Source: MWDV01 sp002070715 (GTDB lineage Bacteria > Verrucomicrobiota > Verrucomicrobiia > Limisphaerales > MWDV01). Taken from it: a DNA stretch of 64,000 bases. The stretch is from the NCBI GenBank assembly GCA_035411585.1, contig DAONTI010000024.1:3892-67891 (forward strand), written 5' to 3'. Of this stretch, positions 15,807 through 24,829 are shown piece after piece. Every line of letters starts with the position of its first letter. Position 1 is the stretch's first letter. Under the pieces are notes generated by a model that worked only from the letters and a program-made list of their open reading frames with translations, made no database searches and was not told the DNA's origin. The translations under genes and the position numbers were made by a program.

Positions 15807-17090
15807 TCACCGTTGAAAATGCCGGTCGGCAAAGTCGAGGTAGTACGCCCAATCTGTTGCCGTTAATCCGTGTTTGCCGGCGCGGATATGGTAGCCGATA
15901 AATTGGCCGATGGACTGATGGAGCGGCGGCTGATCGGAGGCATTCAATCCGGGCCGGTCATACAACCTGTAAACCGGCTCGGCGTTTAGCGCGGCGAGGA
16001 ATTCACCGCGCGGATCCGCCCAAGAATCATCCGCCGCGCTGGCCACATAAACCGGCCGGGGCGCGACCAGGGCGATGAGTTCGTGTTGGTCCACCGGCAG
16101 GGCGGTTTCGTTGTTGGAGTATTGTTTGAAATTGCCGCAGAACCAGTGCGGGAAACGGCGGTTCAGGTCGGCCGTCGTTTCGCCAAACCACCGTCGCGCC
16201 AGCGCGGCGCCGCCCTCGCCGGAGTTGTTGGCGATGACCAGGGCAAACCGCGGGTCGCGCGCGCCGGTCCACAACGCCGTTTTCCCCAACCGCGAGTGGC
16301 CGATGACCGCGACGCGCCGGGCGTCCACCGCCCGGTCGGTTTCCAGATAATCCAGCGCCCGGCTCAATCCCCAAGACCAGGCGCCGATGGCACCCCAAGC
16401 GTCCGGAGGAAATTCAGCGGCCCCGTCCGCCGGCTTGAAAGCACCGCGCACCCCGAGTTTCCAGCCGGCCTCAAAATCCGGCTCCAAATCCCCGTAATAC
16501 GCCGTCACCAGCGCGTAGCCGCGGCGCAGAATCATCTCCACCGGCCACCGGCTGGCATTCAACCCCCGGCACGCTTCCGTGGCCCGGTTGTTCACCACGC
16601 AATCGCCAAAACGCGCCGGCATCCAACGCTCCGAGAGACGGATGCCGGGATCGGTGTGGATGGCGTGGTTGCCGGCGAAGTTCAGTCCCAAAAATGCGGG
16701 GACCCGCCCTTTCACTCCGTTGGACACATAGAGCAACAAATTCATGCTCGGCCCGTCCGGGCGGCCGGTGAACCAAAGGGTGATCTCTTTCCGGGTGGCG
16801 AGACCGTCGAGCGCGCGCGCATCCACGGAAGTCACCTCAAACGTCATGGCCGCCGGGCGGTCCGGGCTGCGCCCATAAACCTGCTCTTCAAAAAGCCGGA
16901 GCAGTTCCGGTCGCCGTTTCGTTTCCCAAACCGCCGCACGGGTCACGGGGGTGCCGTCCGCGCAGACGAGCGGGTCGGGCAGGGTGTAGGGGGGCACTTG
17001 GGATTCGTCGGTGTTCGTGCGGGGCCGCGGTTGCGCATTCACGGCGGCGGCCAGGACGCCGCTCACGAGGAGGACAGATTGCCAATGCAT
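15807..17090 (-). CDS. CE15-like glucuronoyl esterase, secreted
   Basis: A 427-residue exported alpha/beta hydrolase resembling carbohydrate esterase family 15, which cleaves ester links between glucuronic acid on xylan and lignin. A signal peptide covers about residues 1-20 (SVLLVSGVLAAAVNAQ). The nucleophile Ser is S266 in GHSRLGKTALW; NNSGEGGAALARRWFGE is the CE15-type segment after it, and a His in the C-terminal QPPLHQSIGQFIGYHIRAGKH may complete the triad. FLGLNFAGNHAI forms the oxyanion side. Start at ATG 17090; a TTG at 17105 overlaps the MFS stop. It sits directly behind a sugar transporter, which fits a role in plant polysaccharide use. The substrate is not proven. Confidence 0.83.
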   Translation of the reverse strand: MHWQSVLLVSGVLAAAVNAQPRPRTNTDESQVPPYTLPDPLVCADGTPVTRAAVWETKRRPELLRLFEEQVYGRSPDRPAAMTFEVTSVDARALDGLATRKEITLWFTGRPDGPSMNLLLYVSNGVKGRVPAFLGLNFAGNHAIHTDPGIRLSERWMPARFGDCVVNNRATEACRGLNASRWPVEMILRRGYALVTAYYGDLEPDFEAGWKLGVRGAFKPADGAAEFPPDAWGAIGAWSWGLSRALDYLETDRAVDARRVAVIGHSRLGKTALWTGARDPRFALVIANNSGEGGAALARRWFGETTADLNRRFPHWFCGNFKQYSNNETALPVDQHELIALVAPRPVYVASAADDSWADPRGEFLAALNAEPVYRLYDRPGLNASDQPPLHQSIGQFIGYHIRAGKHGLTATDWAYYLDFADRHFQR

Positions 17091-17101
17091 AGCTTGCTGG
17101 A

Positions 17102-18466
17102 TCAACGGCGCGGCCAGCTCGCTTCAATTTCTTCCAGCGTCCGGCCTTTGGTTTCCGGCACCATCGTCAGCACGAACAGGAATCCGAGCAAGCTGCAAAA
17201 CGCATAAACGCCAAACGTCCGGGCCGGGCCCACCGCCGGGTTGTCGTTTAACATCGGAAAGGTCTGCGCCACGATGTAACAGGCGCTCCAAATGGTGAAC
17301 GTGGCGATGGACATGGCCCGTCCGCGGAGTTGGGTCGGAAAAATTTCCGAGCACAAAATCCACGGAATCGGCCCAAGCGCCATGGCAAACGCCGCGATGA
17401 ATAACAAAATGCCGAGCAACAGCGGGAGCCCGCCCGCGCCGGAGTGGAACATCCATCCCACCGCGCCCAAGGCCAGCACCTGCGTTGCGAGGCCGGTCAA
17501 CAACAATGGCCGCCGCCCCGCCCGGTCCACCAGTGCAATCGCCACCAGGGTGAACCCCACGTTCACCAGGCCGATCATGACCGAGGATTGGAACGCGTCC
17601 TTGATGCCCACGCCCGCCGTGGTGAAAATTTTTGTCGAGTAATACATGATCGCGTTGATGCCGCTGAATTGCGACACCGCCATCAACAGCACCGCAATGA
17701 TCAACGGGCGTCGGAAACGCGATTGAAACAACTCGCGGAACCGGGCCCGCTTCTGGCCGAGCGCCTCGCGCACCGCCGCCAGCTCCGCCTGCGCGTGCGC
17801 CGCGCCGCCCATCCGGGTCAGGATCGGAAGGGCCTCCGCCTCGCGGCCGGCCTGGATCAGCCAGCGCGGACTTTCCGGAACGAAGAAGAGCAATCCCAAC
17901 AACACCATCGCCGGCGCGACCTCCGCGCCGAGCATCCAGCGCCAGCCCCGGGCGGCGTTCCACACTTCATCGCCCGCCCCTTGGATGCGGGCATTGATCA
18001 ACAGGGTGAAGAAGATGCCCAGGACGATCCCCAGTTGGAACAACGCCCCCAGCCGGCCCCGTTGCGCCGCCGGCGCCTGCTCCGCGATATAAACCGGGCA
18101 GATCATCGAAGACGCGCCAATCCCCAATCCGCTCAGAAACCGCGCCGCCAGAAATTCCACAAAGGTCCGCGGGATGGCCGCGAGCACGCCGGACACGGCG
18201 TAAAGCACCGCGCATAGAAAGAGCACCTTGCGCCGGCCAAACCGGTCGCTGAGAAAACCGGCAAACATCGCCCCCGGAATGCAGCCCAGAATGGCGCTGG
18301 CCCCGACCATCCCCTCCTGCGCGGGACTGAGGGCGAAATGCATCTTGAGATATTGGTTGGCCCCGTTAATGACCGCGGTGTCGTAGCCGAACAGGAAACC
18401 GCCCACAGCCGAAACCAGCGTGACCAGCAACAGGGAATACCGGGGGAGGATGGGAGAAGCAGTCAT
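17102..18466 (-). CDS. Sugar porter family MFS transporter
   Basis: A 454-residue, 12-helix major facilitator of the sugar porter family, importing a monosaccharide probably with H+. Family marks are GGFLFGYDTAVINGA in helix 1, DRFGRRK and DRAGRRP after helices 2 and 8, RWMLGAEVAPA, PESPRWLI before the central loop, QFSGINAIMYYSTKIF in helix 7 and PETKGRTLEEIE at the end. The ATG at 18466 (MTASPILPRYS) begins the first helix; the longer open frame upstream is not conserved-looking. It is followed by the CE15 esterase gene 11 bases away and preceded by cstA by 20 bases. Confidence 0.93.
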   Translation of the reverse strand: MTASPILPRYSLLLVTLVSAVGGFLFGYDTAVINGANQYLKMHFALSPAQEGMVGASAILGCIPGAMFAGFLSDRFGRRKVLFLCAVLYAVSGVLAAIPRTFVEFLAARFLSGLGIGASSMICPVYIAEQAPAAQRGRLGALFQLGIVLGIFFTLLINARIQGAGDEVWNAARGWRWMLGAEVAPAMVLLGLLFFVPESPRWLIQAGREAEALPILTRMGGAAHAQAELAAVREALGQKRARFRELFQSRFRRPLIIAVLLMAVSQFSGINAIMYYSTKIFTTAGVGIKDAFQSSVMIGLVNVGFTLVAIALVDRAGRRPLLLTGLATQVLALGAVGWMFHSGAGGLPLLLGILLFIAAFAMALGPIPWILCSEIFPTQLRGRAMSIATFTIWSACYIVAQTFPMLNDNPAVGPARTFGVYAFCSLLGFLFVLTMVPETKGRTLEEIEASWPRR

Positions 18467-18486
18467 CGTTTTGCTCAAAAAAAGAT

Positions 18487-20892
18487 TCAACAACACCGGC
18501 GCACGCCGTGGAACCGTTGTTCCGTAACCGCGACGTAAAGTTTGCCCGCCTCGGCCCGCCCGTAACCGCCCGGGGTCACGGACGCGGCGGCCGTCCCGGT
18601 GCCCGCGCAATGGGGTTCGTTGGCTTGGTGTTGGGCGCGTTCCAGCGCGGCTTCGCCGGAAAGCTCCTTGGCCAAGGCCAGGGCCAGGGCCGCCACCCCC
18701 GCCGCTCCTACCCGCGTGCGGCGTCCGCCCTCCACCACGGCGTAATCCGGCAGCCAGACCGGCTCGGTTTCATGCAGTTGCGGCGGTTTGCGACCGGTGA
18801 GCAGCAAAATCCATTCGCGCGCGCTGAGCACCAGGATGATGCTCACGAGCGAGAGAAAACAGCCGGCGACCACGGCGTCCAACACGTTGTTGAAATGCAG
18901 GGTGCGATACTGGGAAAGTTCGGCTTCCGCCGTCTCTATTTTTTGCGTCAATTCCGCCCCGGTTGCCGACGATACGAGCGTCGTCTTCATTTCTTCCAGC
19001 GCGTCTATCTTCGTCTGCAGCACCCGCGCCTGCGCCAGAAAGCCGATCCGCGGATCGGGATGCCCGATCTTTTGCACGCCCGCCGTGAACGTCACCGCCA
19101 CCAGCCACACCAACGGCCCAAACGCCACCAACGCCAGCCACGGCTGACCCCGGCGGCCCGGGGCGTTCCCCTCTCCGCGTTGCGCGGCGGCCCCGCGCTG
19201 CAGTTCCATCTTGAGAATGATGGTCACCGCCAGGCACAGGGCGATGGCGGCCAGCATCTGGTTGGCAATGCCAAACAACGGCCAGAGCGAGTTGATGCCG
19301 CCCAGCGGATCCCGCACGCCTTGCACGAGAAAATAACCCCAGCCGCACACCATCAGGCCGCTGGCGACCAGGTTCGCGCCCAGATTCCGCGTATTGCCCA
19401 GCGGCTTCCACAAATGTCCCAGGAAATCGTGCAGGATGTAACGCGCCACGCGCGTTCCGGCGTCAATCGTGGTCAGAATGAACAACGCCTCGAACATGAT
19501 CGCAAAGTGATACCACAGGTCGAGTCCGTGTCCGCTGACGGCTTTCGAGAAAATCTGCGCCATCCCCACCGCCAGGGTCGCCGCGCCCCCCGTGCGCCCG
19601 AACAAGGTGTGTTCCCCCACCAGTTGCGCCAGTTCATCCATGTGCTCCACTGCGACCGGGAAACCGAGGGTCGTGATCTGGGTCGCCACCGCCGCCGCCT
19701 CGCCCTTCACGTTCATCGCGAAATACACGCCCGGGTCCATCGTGCAAGCGGCGATCATGGCCATGATGGCCACCAACGATTCCAGGCACATGGCCCCGTA
19801 GCCAATGGGCCGCGCGTAACTCTCGCGGGTGATGAGCTTGGGCGTAGTCCCGCTGGCGATGAGCGTGTGAAAACCGGAAATGGCGCCGCAGGCGATGGTG
19901 ATGAAACAAAACGGAAACACCGGCCCCGCCACCACCAATCCGGTGCCGTCCACAAACTGCGTCAACGCCGGCATCCGCAGATCGGGCAGCACGAGAAAAA
20001 TGCCAACCGCCAGCACCAAGATGGTGCCGAGCTTCATGAAGGTGCTCAAATAATCGCGCGGCGCCAGCAACAACCACACCGGCAGCACGCTCGCCGCCAG
20101 GCCATAAAGAATGAGCGCCCAAGCCAGCGGCTCCGCCCCCAGCGTGAACACCCGCGACCACGACACCGATTCATAAACCAGCTTGCCGCCCCACACCGCC
20201 AGCAACAGGGCGGCGATGCCCAGGATCGAACCCTCCAGCACCTTGCCCACGCGCACGAACCGCAAATACCCCCCCAGGAACATCGCAATCGGCACCGTCG
20301 CCCCCACGGTGAACACGCCCCACGGGCTTTCCGCCAGCGCCTTGACCACCACCAGCGCCAGCACCGCCAGCAGAATGACCATGATGGCCAGAATGGCGAT
20401 CAAGGCGATGAATCCCGCCGGGGTGTTCAATTCCTCCTTGACCATTTGTCCGAGCGACCGGCCATCACGCCGCAGGGAGGCAAACAAGATGATGAAATCC
20501 TGCACCGCGCCGCCCAGCACCACGCCAATGAGAATCCAAAGCGTGCCCGGCAGATAGCCGAATTGCGCCGCCAAGACCGGGCCGACCAACGGACCGGGAC
20601 CGGAGATCGCCGCGAAGTGATGGCCGAAGACAATCCACTTGTTGGTTTTGACGAAATCCTTGCCGTCGTCGTGGACTTCGCAAGGCGTGGCCCGGCGATC
20701 ATCCAGCGCCAAAATGCGGGCGGCGATCCATTTGGAGTGAAACCGGTAGCCAATGGCATAGGTGCATAGCGCCGCCGTCAGCAGGTAGGCGGAATTGATC
20801 GGCTCCCCCCGTTGCCAGGCCACCGCCACGTAAGCGCCAGCGCCCAATACAGCCACCACCAACCAGCCCAGAAATTTCAATGCCTTGCTCAT
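18487..20892 (-). CDS. cstA: Carbon starvation protein A (CstA-type transporter)
   Basis: An 801-residue multi-spanning inner-membrane protein of the CstA family, associated with peptide or pyruvate uptake. Hallmarks: FGHHFAAISGPGPLVGPVLAAQFG, GVVLGGAVQDFIILFASLRRDGRSLGQMVKEE, FCFITIACGAISGFHTLIASGTTPK and FEALFILTTIDAGTRVARYILHD. E. coli CstA has about 700 residues; the extra length is in the C-terminal part, where about residues 615-670 look like a soluble coiled coil (KIDALEEMKTTLVS...LTQKIETAEAELSQY) between membrane segments, followed by a ~100-residue cytoplasmic tail rich in Ala/Glu. ATG 20892 begins the first helix. Confidence 0.93.
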   Translation of the reverse strand: MSKALKFLGWLVVAVLGAGAYVAVAWQRGEPINSAYLLTAALCTYAIGYRFHSKWIAARILALDDRRATPCEVHDDGKDFVKTNKWIVFGHHFAAISGPGPLVGPVLAAQFGYLPGTLWILIGVVLGGAVQDFIILFASLRRDGRSLGQMVKEELNTPAGFIALIAILAIMVILLAVLALVVVKALAESPWGVFTVGATVPIAMFLGGYLRFVRVGKVLEGSILGIAALLLAVWGGKLVYESVSWSRVFTLGAEPLAWALILYGLAASVLPVWLLLAPRDYLSTFMKLGTILVLAVGIFLVLPDLRMPALTQFVDGTGLVVAGPVFPFCFITIACGAISGFHTLIASGTTPKLITRESYARPIGYGAMCLESLVAIMAMIAACTMDPGVYFAMNVKGEAAAVATQITTLGFPVAVEHMDELAQLVGEHTLFGRTGGAATLAVGMAQIFSKAVSGHGLDLWYHFAIMFEALFILTTIDAGTRVARYILHDFLGHLWKPLGNTRNLGANLVASGLMVCGWGYFLVQGVRDPLGGINSLWPLFGIANQMLAAIALCLAVTIILKMELQRGAAAQRGEGNAPGRRGQPWLALVAFGPLVWLVAVTFTAGVQKIGHPDPRIGFLAQARVLQTKIDALEEMKTTLVSSATGAELTQKIETAEAELSQYRTLHFNNVLDAVVAGCFLSLVSIILVLSAREWILLLTGRKPPQLHETEPVWLPDYAVVEGGRRTRVGAAGVAALALALAKELSGEAALERAQHQANEPHCAGTGTAAASVTPGGYGRAEAGKLYVAVTEQRFHGVRRCC

Positions 20893-21439
20893 AAGCGCCC
20901 GTAACGGCGGCTTTATAGGGGGAAACCGTCGTCATGCCCAGCACGTTTTCCTCGTCGCATCCCGCCGGCTGCCGGCGAACCGGCAATGAGCGCGGCGGGT
21001 TGTGGAAGCAGTGGCTTTACCCAGGCCAGTCGTCGCCGCAGCCCGGGCAATCGGTGAGGTGTTGTTGGCGTTGACCCCAGCGCGGAAACTGGATGGCAAC
21101 GGGCGATAGCCAAAGCGCCCAAGGGGCCGCCACTGGCGCCGGTTGAGCCGCGGACACAATCGTCCGGGCGACGGAGAACCCAAACCGCGCCGATGTTTCG
21201 TTAAAATTTTTGCCGCGGCGTCTCAACTATTTACCGCCTTACCAAAAGAGAGCCTAATCTTTTACAATTTGAACTAAAACCCGTGGTCCTTGGATTCTGC
21301 CGTTGCCCAGGCACAAAGTTCAGCGGGCACTCAAGTTTTCCAAGTAAAAGCGATTTTACCGGTTATCCGCGCTCCTTCGGGAAAGACCAAGAAAGGGTTC
21401 CATCAAAAGCAAAACTAACTCTTGGCTCCACGGCGCGGC

Positions 21440-21541
21440 ATGGTGTTCACCGATGCCTTTGACGGCAATAGTTTAGGTTGACAACAATCACCTTCCGGAT
21501 ATAATGCCCGCAAAATCAGTGGTAAGCTCGTGATAATGTAA
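21440..21541 (+). pseudogene. Possible relic of a secreted-protein N-terminal domain
   Basis: In one frame the DNA reads MVFTDAFDGNSLG, a stop, then QQSPSGYNARKISGKLVIM and a stop. The first half looks like the FxDxFDGxSL opening and the second like the NARIxxGKLVI part of LamG/CBM-type domains that are common in secreted proteins of this lineage. With only ~33 codons the likeness could be chance, and a promoter is predicted over the same bases. Low confidence. Confidence 0.25.
21478..21505 (+). promoter_or_regulatory. Consensus sigma-70-type promoter of the PEP-CTERM gene
   Basis: TTGACA at 21478-21483 and TATAAT at 21500-21505 both match the consensus exactly, 16 bases apart, about 80 bases before the ATG at 21584. 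The transcript would start near 21512. AAAGGA at 21568-21573 is a good ribosome-binding site ten bases from the ATG. This is the best promoter by eye in the window. Confidence 0.7.
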
Positions 21542-21583
21542 ATTAGACCTCGTTCATCACCAAACGCAAAGGACTACTCTCCT

Positions 21584-22318
21584 ATGAAAACCAAAGTTGT
21601 TTCTCTCGTCAGTGCGGCGGCGTTGACCATTGGCTTGGCCTGGCCGGCAGGGGCCGAATTGGTGACTTATTATATTGATAGCAGCCAGAGCAGCTTGACG
21701 ATATCCGGACACGCTTTCGGGCTCCAGTCAACCGCCCAGGTGCCCGGCTCGTTAGTGGATGCTTTCGCGGGCACGATCACCGGGGATCTGAGCGGCGGCG
21801 TGCTGACCTTCAGCGGCGGCAGTGCGATCACCGCGTTGCTGAACCCGGCGGGGCCTTTTACCACTGCCGACAATTTGTTCGATGGTCCGGGCAACTACGG
21901 GGTCCAAGCCGACGGGTTTGTTACCGGTTACGGCGTGGCGAATATGAGGGGCATCTATCGCGACCTCAAGTTTGATATCACGACCGGCACCGCGCAGAAC
22001 GGCTCGGCCCCCAACGGCCAGAACATAATTCTGACGGAGGGGCATTTGGACTACACGATAGTGCTGAACGGCACGCTTTTCGAGGGCAAGTCATCGTCCT
22101 TGGTTGGCCGGGGAGGGGCGAACACATCGGATTCGCTGGTGACCCTGACCCCGACTACCTTGATTCTGCCGGTGCAGATAACCACCGGTGATTATTCCAA
22201 TCGGCGGGAGAATTATGAGGGAGTGATCGTCGCCGTTATTCCCGAACCTGGCGTGCTCAGTCTCGGTCTGTTTGGAATGGCAGCGATCTTGATCGCCCGG
22301 GCGCGCCGCCACGGTTGA
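21584..22318 (+). CDS. PEP-CTERM sorting-domain protein
   Basis: A 244-residue exported protein with a signal peptide (about 1-24, ending PAGAEL) and a C-terminal PEP-CTERM tail: PEP at 220-222, a hydrophobic helix (LSLGLFGMAAILI) and a basic end RARRHG. Such tails are recognised and processed by an exosortase; an exosortase gene lies 39 kb away at 61296-62273. The body is Gly/Thr/Ser-rich and beta-like, with no catalytic motif I can see. ATG 21584 has a good AAAGGA ribosome-binding site. The substrate or partner on the cell surface is unknown. Confidence 0.85.
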   Translation: MKTKVVSLVSAAALTIGLAWPAGAELVTYYIDSSQSSLTISGHAFGLQSTAQVPGSLVDAFAGTITGDLSGGVLTFSGGSAITALLNPAGPFTTADNLFDGPGNYGVQADGFVTGYGVANMRGIYRDLKFDITTGTAQNGSAPNGQNIILTEGHLDYTIVLNGTLFEGKSSSLVGRGGANTSDSLVTLTPTTLILPVQITTGDYSNRRENYEGVIVAVIPEPGVLSLGLFGMAAILIARARRHG

Positions 22319-22398
22319 CATTTACGATTCGGTCCACCCGGTTTGCGGAAGAAAGCAAGCCGGGCAGGCGGCGGGGCGCCGGCCTCTGGAACGAGGGA

Positions 22399-22420
22399 CG
22401 CCCGCCCATGTCGGCGGGCG
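22399..22420 (+). terminator. Hairpin downstream of the PEP-CTERM gene
   Basis: CGCCCGCC (22399-22406) and GGCGGGCG (22413-22420) form a perfect 8-bp stem with a six-base loop, 80 bases after the stop. Only a short TTT follows, so intrinsic termination is possible but weak. Confidence 0.35.
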
Positions 22421-22574
22421 GGCCGTTTGACTGCGGGAGGGGGATCCCGTCGGCTTCTAAAGCCGGCGGAGGGAGGGCCAGAGCGCCGATTGGAGTGCGC
22501 GGTTTAGGCATTGACCAGCGCCCGCACAGGCGGGAGGCCGGTTTGAGAACTCATCAATTGTTTGCGAAAAACCT

Positions 22575-24695
22575 ATGAACACATCTCCCACTGATCCGTT
22601 GATTCGGCACACACGGCCCCGGCTTGCAAAACGGCAAAGTCTCCCGCTTTCCGTCTTGGCGGCGACCTTGGTTTGGGTCGCGGGCGCCTCCGCCCAGATA
22701 TCCACGTTTGACGGAGGCAACGATGCGGGCTGGCTCCGTTCCACCACCCCGGAGGCCACCTTCAGTTTTCCGCCGGACGCCACAGGTGGCCATGCCTATC
22801 GTTTGCAGGGAGACCCGGCCCGGTCCGGCGCGGAGACGAATGCGCGGGCTTTCAGCTACCTGACCAATCGCATTTACACCAACTTCTTCGCGGCAGTGGA
22901 TGTGGTGGCTTGGAATACCAATCAGGATTGCAACTTGGTGCTCGGCCTGATTGCCCGGGCGAGCAGCAACGAGATACTCTACGGCGGGGTGCCGTTCGAC
23001 CCGAATCGGCCGACGGGGTTGACCCTTAATGTGCGGTTGCACAACTGGCGGGCCTATGTCGGGCCGGGCAACACCGGGCCGCTGGGGTCGCGCGACCAGA
23101 TGAGCATTTGGGGCATTGTCAATGCGGCGGGCACCCTCATGCTGGGCAATCCGGCGGCGGTCACCCAGGTGGGATTCCGCTGGGTGCCGGGGCGGGCTTA
23201 CCGGCTGGTCTTGAGCAACACCAATAATCTCGGCGACTGGCCGCAATATTACACCGGCGCGATCTATGACGTGAACGATCTGACGCGACCGTTGCTGACG
23301 ATGACCGGGGATGACTCTTATTTCGGCAACTCGATGTACATTCCCCCGTACGGATATGCGGGCGTGTTCGGTTATCACTTGTCCGACGGGGATCCGGACC
23401 CAACGATGGACGTGACGTTTGACAATTTCTATGTGGGCGAGACGCCCCCGCCGGGCGTGGCGGCGCCGGGAATCCCACATGGATTGCCGGGGGCGCCGCA
23501 GGTGGTGAACCGGTCGCCGGCCTCGTTCCAGAATTTCCATCCCGCGGCCAGCGGAATCACTTTCCAAGCCACCACGCTGACCACGACCAACGGCGTTAAA
23601 GCCGACGCCATCAAACTCTATTTGAACTGCGTGAACGTGTCGGCGGATCTGGCGATTTCCGGTGAGGCCACCAATCTGAGCGTGGCCTATGCCGGCTTGG
23701 CGGCCAACACGGTATATCAGGCGCGCATTGAGCTGGAGGACACGCTGGGGCGGTGCACGACCAATGAGTTCACGTTTGACACTTTCAGCGACGCCTACCT
23801 GGCCTCCGGGGACGTGAAAATCATCGAATGCGAAGATTACGATTACGCGGGCGGCCAGTTCCTCAACAACCCGCTGGCCTCGGGCTATCTGACCAACGGC
23901 ACTGGGCCGATCAACGCCGGCTCCGGGTATGTGGAGCTTTCGGGCACTGCGGGCCTGGATTTCTTTGACCATAACAGCGGGCCGAATCTGGAAGCGAACG
24001 CGTTCCGTTCGGGCGATCCGGTGGGGACGCAACAGGGGAACTACGGCGCGTTTTATTACGCGGATGTAAACGAGATGTCCGGCTTCGGTTATTCCCAGTA
24101 TTACGACACCCAGCGGAGCAAATACGCGAACGTGAACCCCGCCCTCCACGAATACATTGTCACGCGCTTGGAAGGCAGCGAATGGCTGAATTACACGCGG
24201 GTCTTCGAAGGAACGCGTCACTACAACGCCTATCTGCGGACGGCCTGTGGTCTGGCTCAACCGGTGGCTTTCCAGCATATTGCCGCCGGGCCGGCGACCA
24301 ACACCCTGGGCCGGTTTGAAGTGCCCAGCACCTTTTACCATCATAATTACCAGTATGTTCCCCTGCGGACCGCCGACGGCACTCTCAGCGTCGTCAACCT
24401 GAGCGGCACCGCCACGGTGCGGTTGCTGCTCGACAGCCTGCGCAACGACGCGACCAAATACGGGCTGGCCATGAATTACGTCGCCCTGGTGCCCGCCGCG
24501 CCGCAGTTGTTGTCGGCGGCAGCCGTCAACGACGTCTTCACGCCGGAAACCTGCGTATTGGTGGATGCGGAGGCCAAGAAGATCACGGTGCCGCAACGCG
24601 ACAGCACCCGGTTCTACCGGATTCTCTGGACGCAGCCGGTGCGGATTACCGGGATCGCGTTCGCCGGCGAAAACGTCATCCTCAACTACCAATAA
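22575..24695 (+). CDS. Large secreted protein with CBM6-like domain
   Basis: A 706-residue exported protein; a signal peptide ends near residue 40 (VWVAGASAQ). Residues ~40-300 form a beta-sandwich-like domain (FDGGNDAGW..., MDVTFDNFYVGE) of the LamG/concanavalin type. A fibronectin-like or DUF-type region follows at about 310-410 (LYLNCVNVSADL...NTVYQARIEL). From about 415 (IIECEDYDYAGGQF) to 640 the pattern matches CBM6-like carbohydrate-binding modules. The C-terminus (TRFYRILWTQPVRITGIAF) resembles ends of similar secreted verrucomicrobial proteins. I see no catalytic motif, so a binding or structural role is the best reading. No PEP-CTERM tail. Confidence 0.75.
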   Translation: MNTSPTDPLIRHTRPRLAKRQSLPLSVLAATLVWVAGASAQISTFDGGNDAGWLRSTTPEATFSFPPDATGGHAYRLQGDPARSGAETNARAFSYLTNRIYTNFFAAVDVVAWNTNQDCNLVLGLIARASSNEILYGGVPFDPNRPTGLTLNVRLHNWRAYVGPGNTGPLGSRDQMSIWGIVNAAGTLMLGNPAAVTQVGFRWVPGRAYRLVLSNTNNLGDWPQYYTGAIYDVNDLTRPLLTMTGDDSYFGNSMYIPPYGYAGVFGYHLSDGDPDPTMDVTFDNFYVGETPPPGVAAPGIPHGLPGAPQVVNRSPASFQNFHPAASGITFQATTLTTTNGVKADAIKLYLNCVNVSADLAISGEATNLSVAYAGLAANTVYQARIELEDTLGRCTTNEFTFDTFSDAYLASGDVKIIECEDYDYAGGQFLNNPLASGYLTNGTGPINAGSGYVELSGTAGLDFFDHNSGPNLEANAFRSGDPVGTQQGNYGAFYYADVNEMSGFGYSQYYDTQRSKYANVNPALHEYIVTRLEGSEWLNYTRVFEGTRHYNAYLRTACGLAQPVAFQHIAAGPATNTLGRFEVPSTFYHHNYQYVPLRTADGTLSVVNLSGTATVRLLLDSLRNDATKYGLAMNYVALVPAAPQLLSAAAVNDVFTPETCVLVDAEAKKITVPQRDSTRFYRILWTQPVRITGIAFAGENVILNYQ

Positions 24696-24700
24696 GCCGC

Positions 24701-24820
24701 GCCGCCCGCCGGGGCCGTTCCATCCGGGGTATTTCTTGCCTTCCGGGACGCAAGCGCCTTGATCCACAGCGGGTTCAGAGAGATCCCCATTGCGCTAGGC
24801 GGGCGGCTTCTTTATTTTTT
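24701..24820 (+). terminator. Long-range inverted repeat followed by a T-rich tract
   Basis: GCCGCCCGCC (24701-24710) pairs perfectly with GGCGGGCGGC (24798-24807), immediately followed by ttctttattttttgg. The loop is 87 bases, much larger than a usual terminator, but the T-rich tail after a G+C-rich arm suggests termination of the upstream gene before the methyltransferase at 24830. Confidence 0.35.
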
Positions 24821-24829
24821 GGCCGTCAC

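Larger units (their letters stand above)
20893..21583. other. 691-base intergenic region between divergent cstA and the PEP-CTERM gene
   Basis: The cstA side (20893-21200) is G+C-rich with several short inverted repeats such as gccggctgccggcgaaccggc near 20965 but no reading frame I trust. From about 21220 the DNA becomes clearly A+T-richer. It contains a possible gene relic (21440-21540) and a consensus-type promoter (21478-21505) for the PEP-CTERM gene. No RNA gene or known riboswitch was identified. Confidence 0.6.

Noticed and set aside
18508..20769. Open frame of 753 codons on the plus strand
   Set aside because: It is antisense to cstA, is Arg/His/Gln-rich with no domain, and mirrors the high G+C of the real gene.
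20900..21180. Possible cobalamin-type riboswitch before cstA (minus-strand GCCACTG and CGACGAGGA pieces)
   Set aside because: The diagnostic B12 box (AGCCxGGAGACC-like) and the other conserved elements are absent.
20913..21226. Minus-strand small frames (about 69 residues each) upstream of cstA, one ending in CPGCGDDWPG
   Set aside because: One has only a TTG start; neither has a ribosome-binding site, domain or supporting context. A zinc-ribbon-like CPGCG alone is not enough.
22315..22578. Open frame of 87 codons between the PEP-CTERM and CBM6-like genes
   Set aside because: Low-complexity Gly/Arg/Pro sequence overlapping both neighbours, consistent with translated hairpin DNA.
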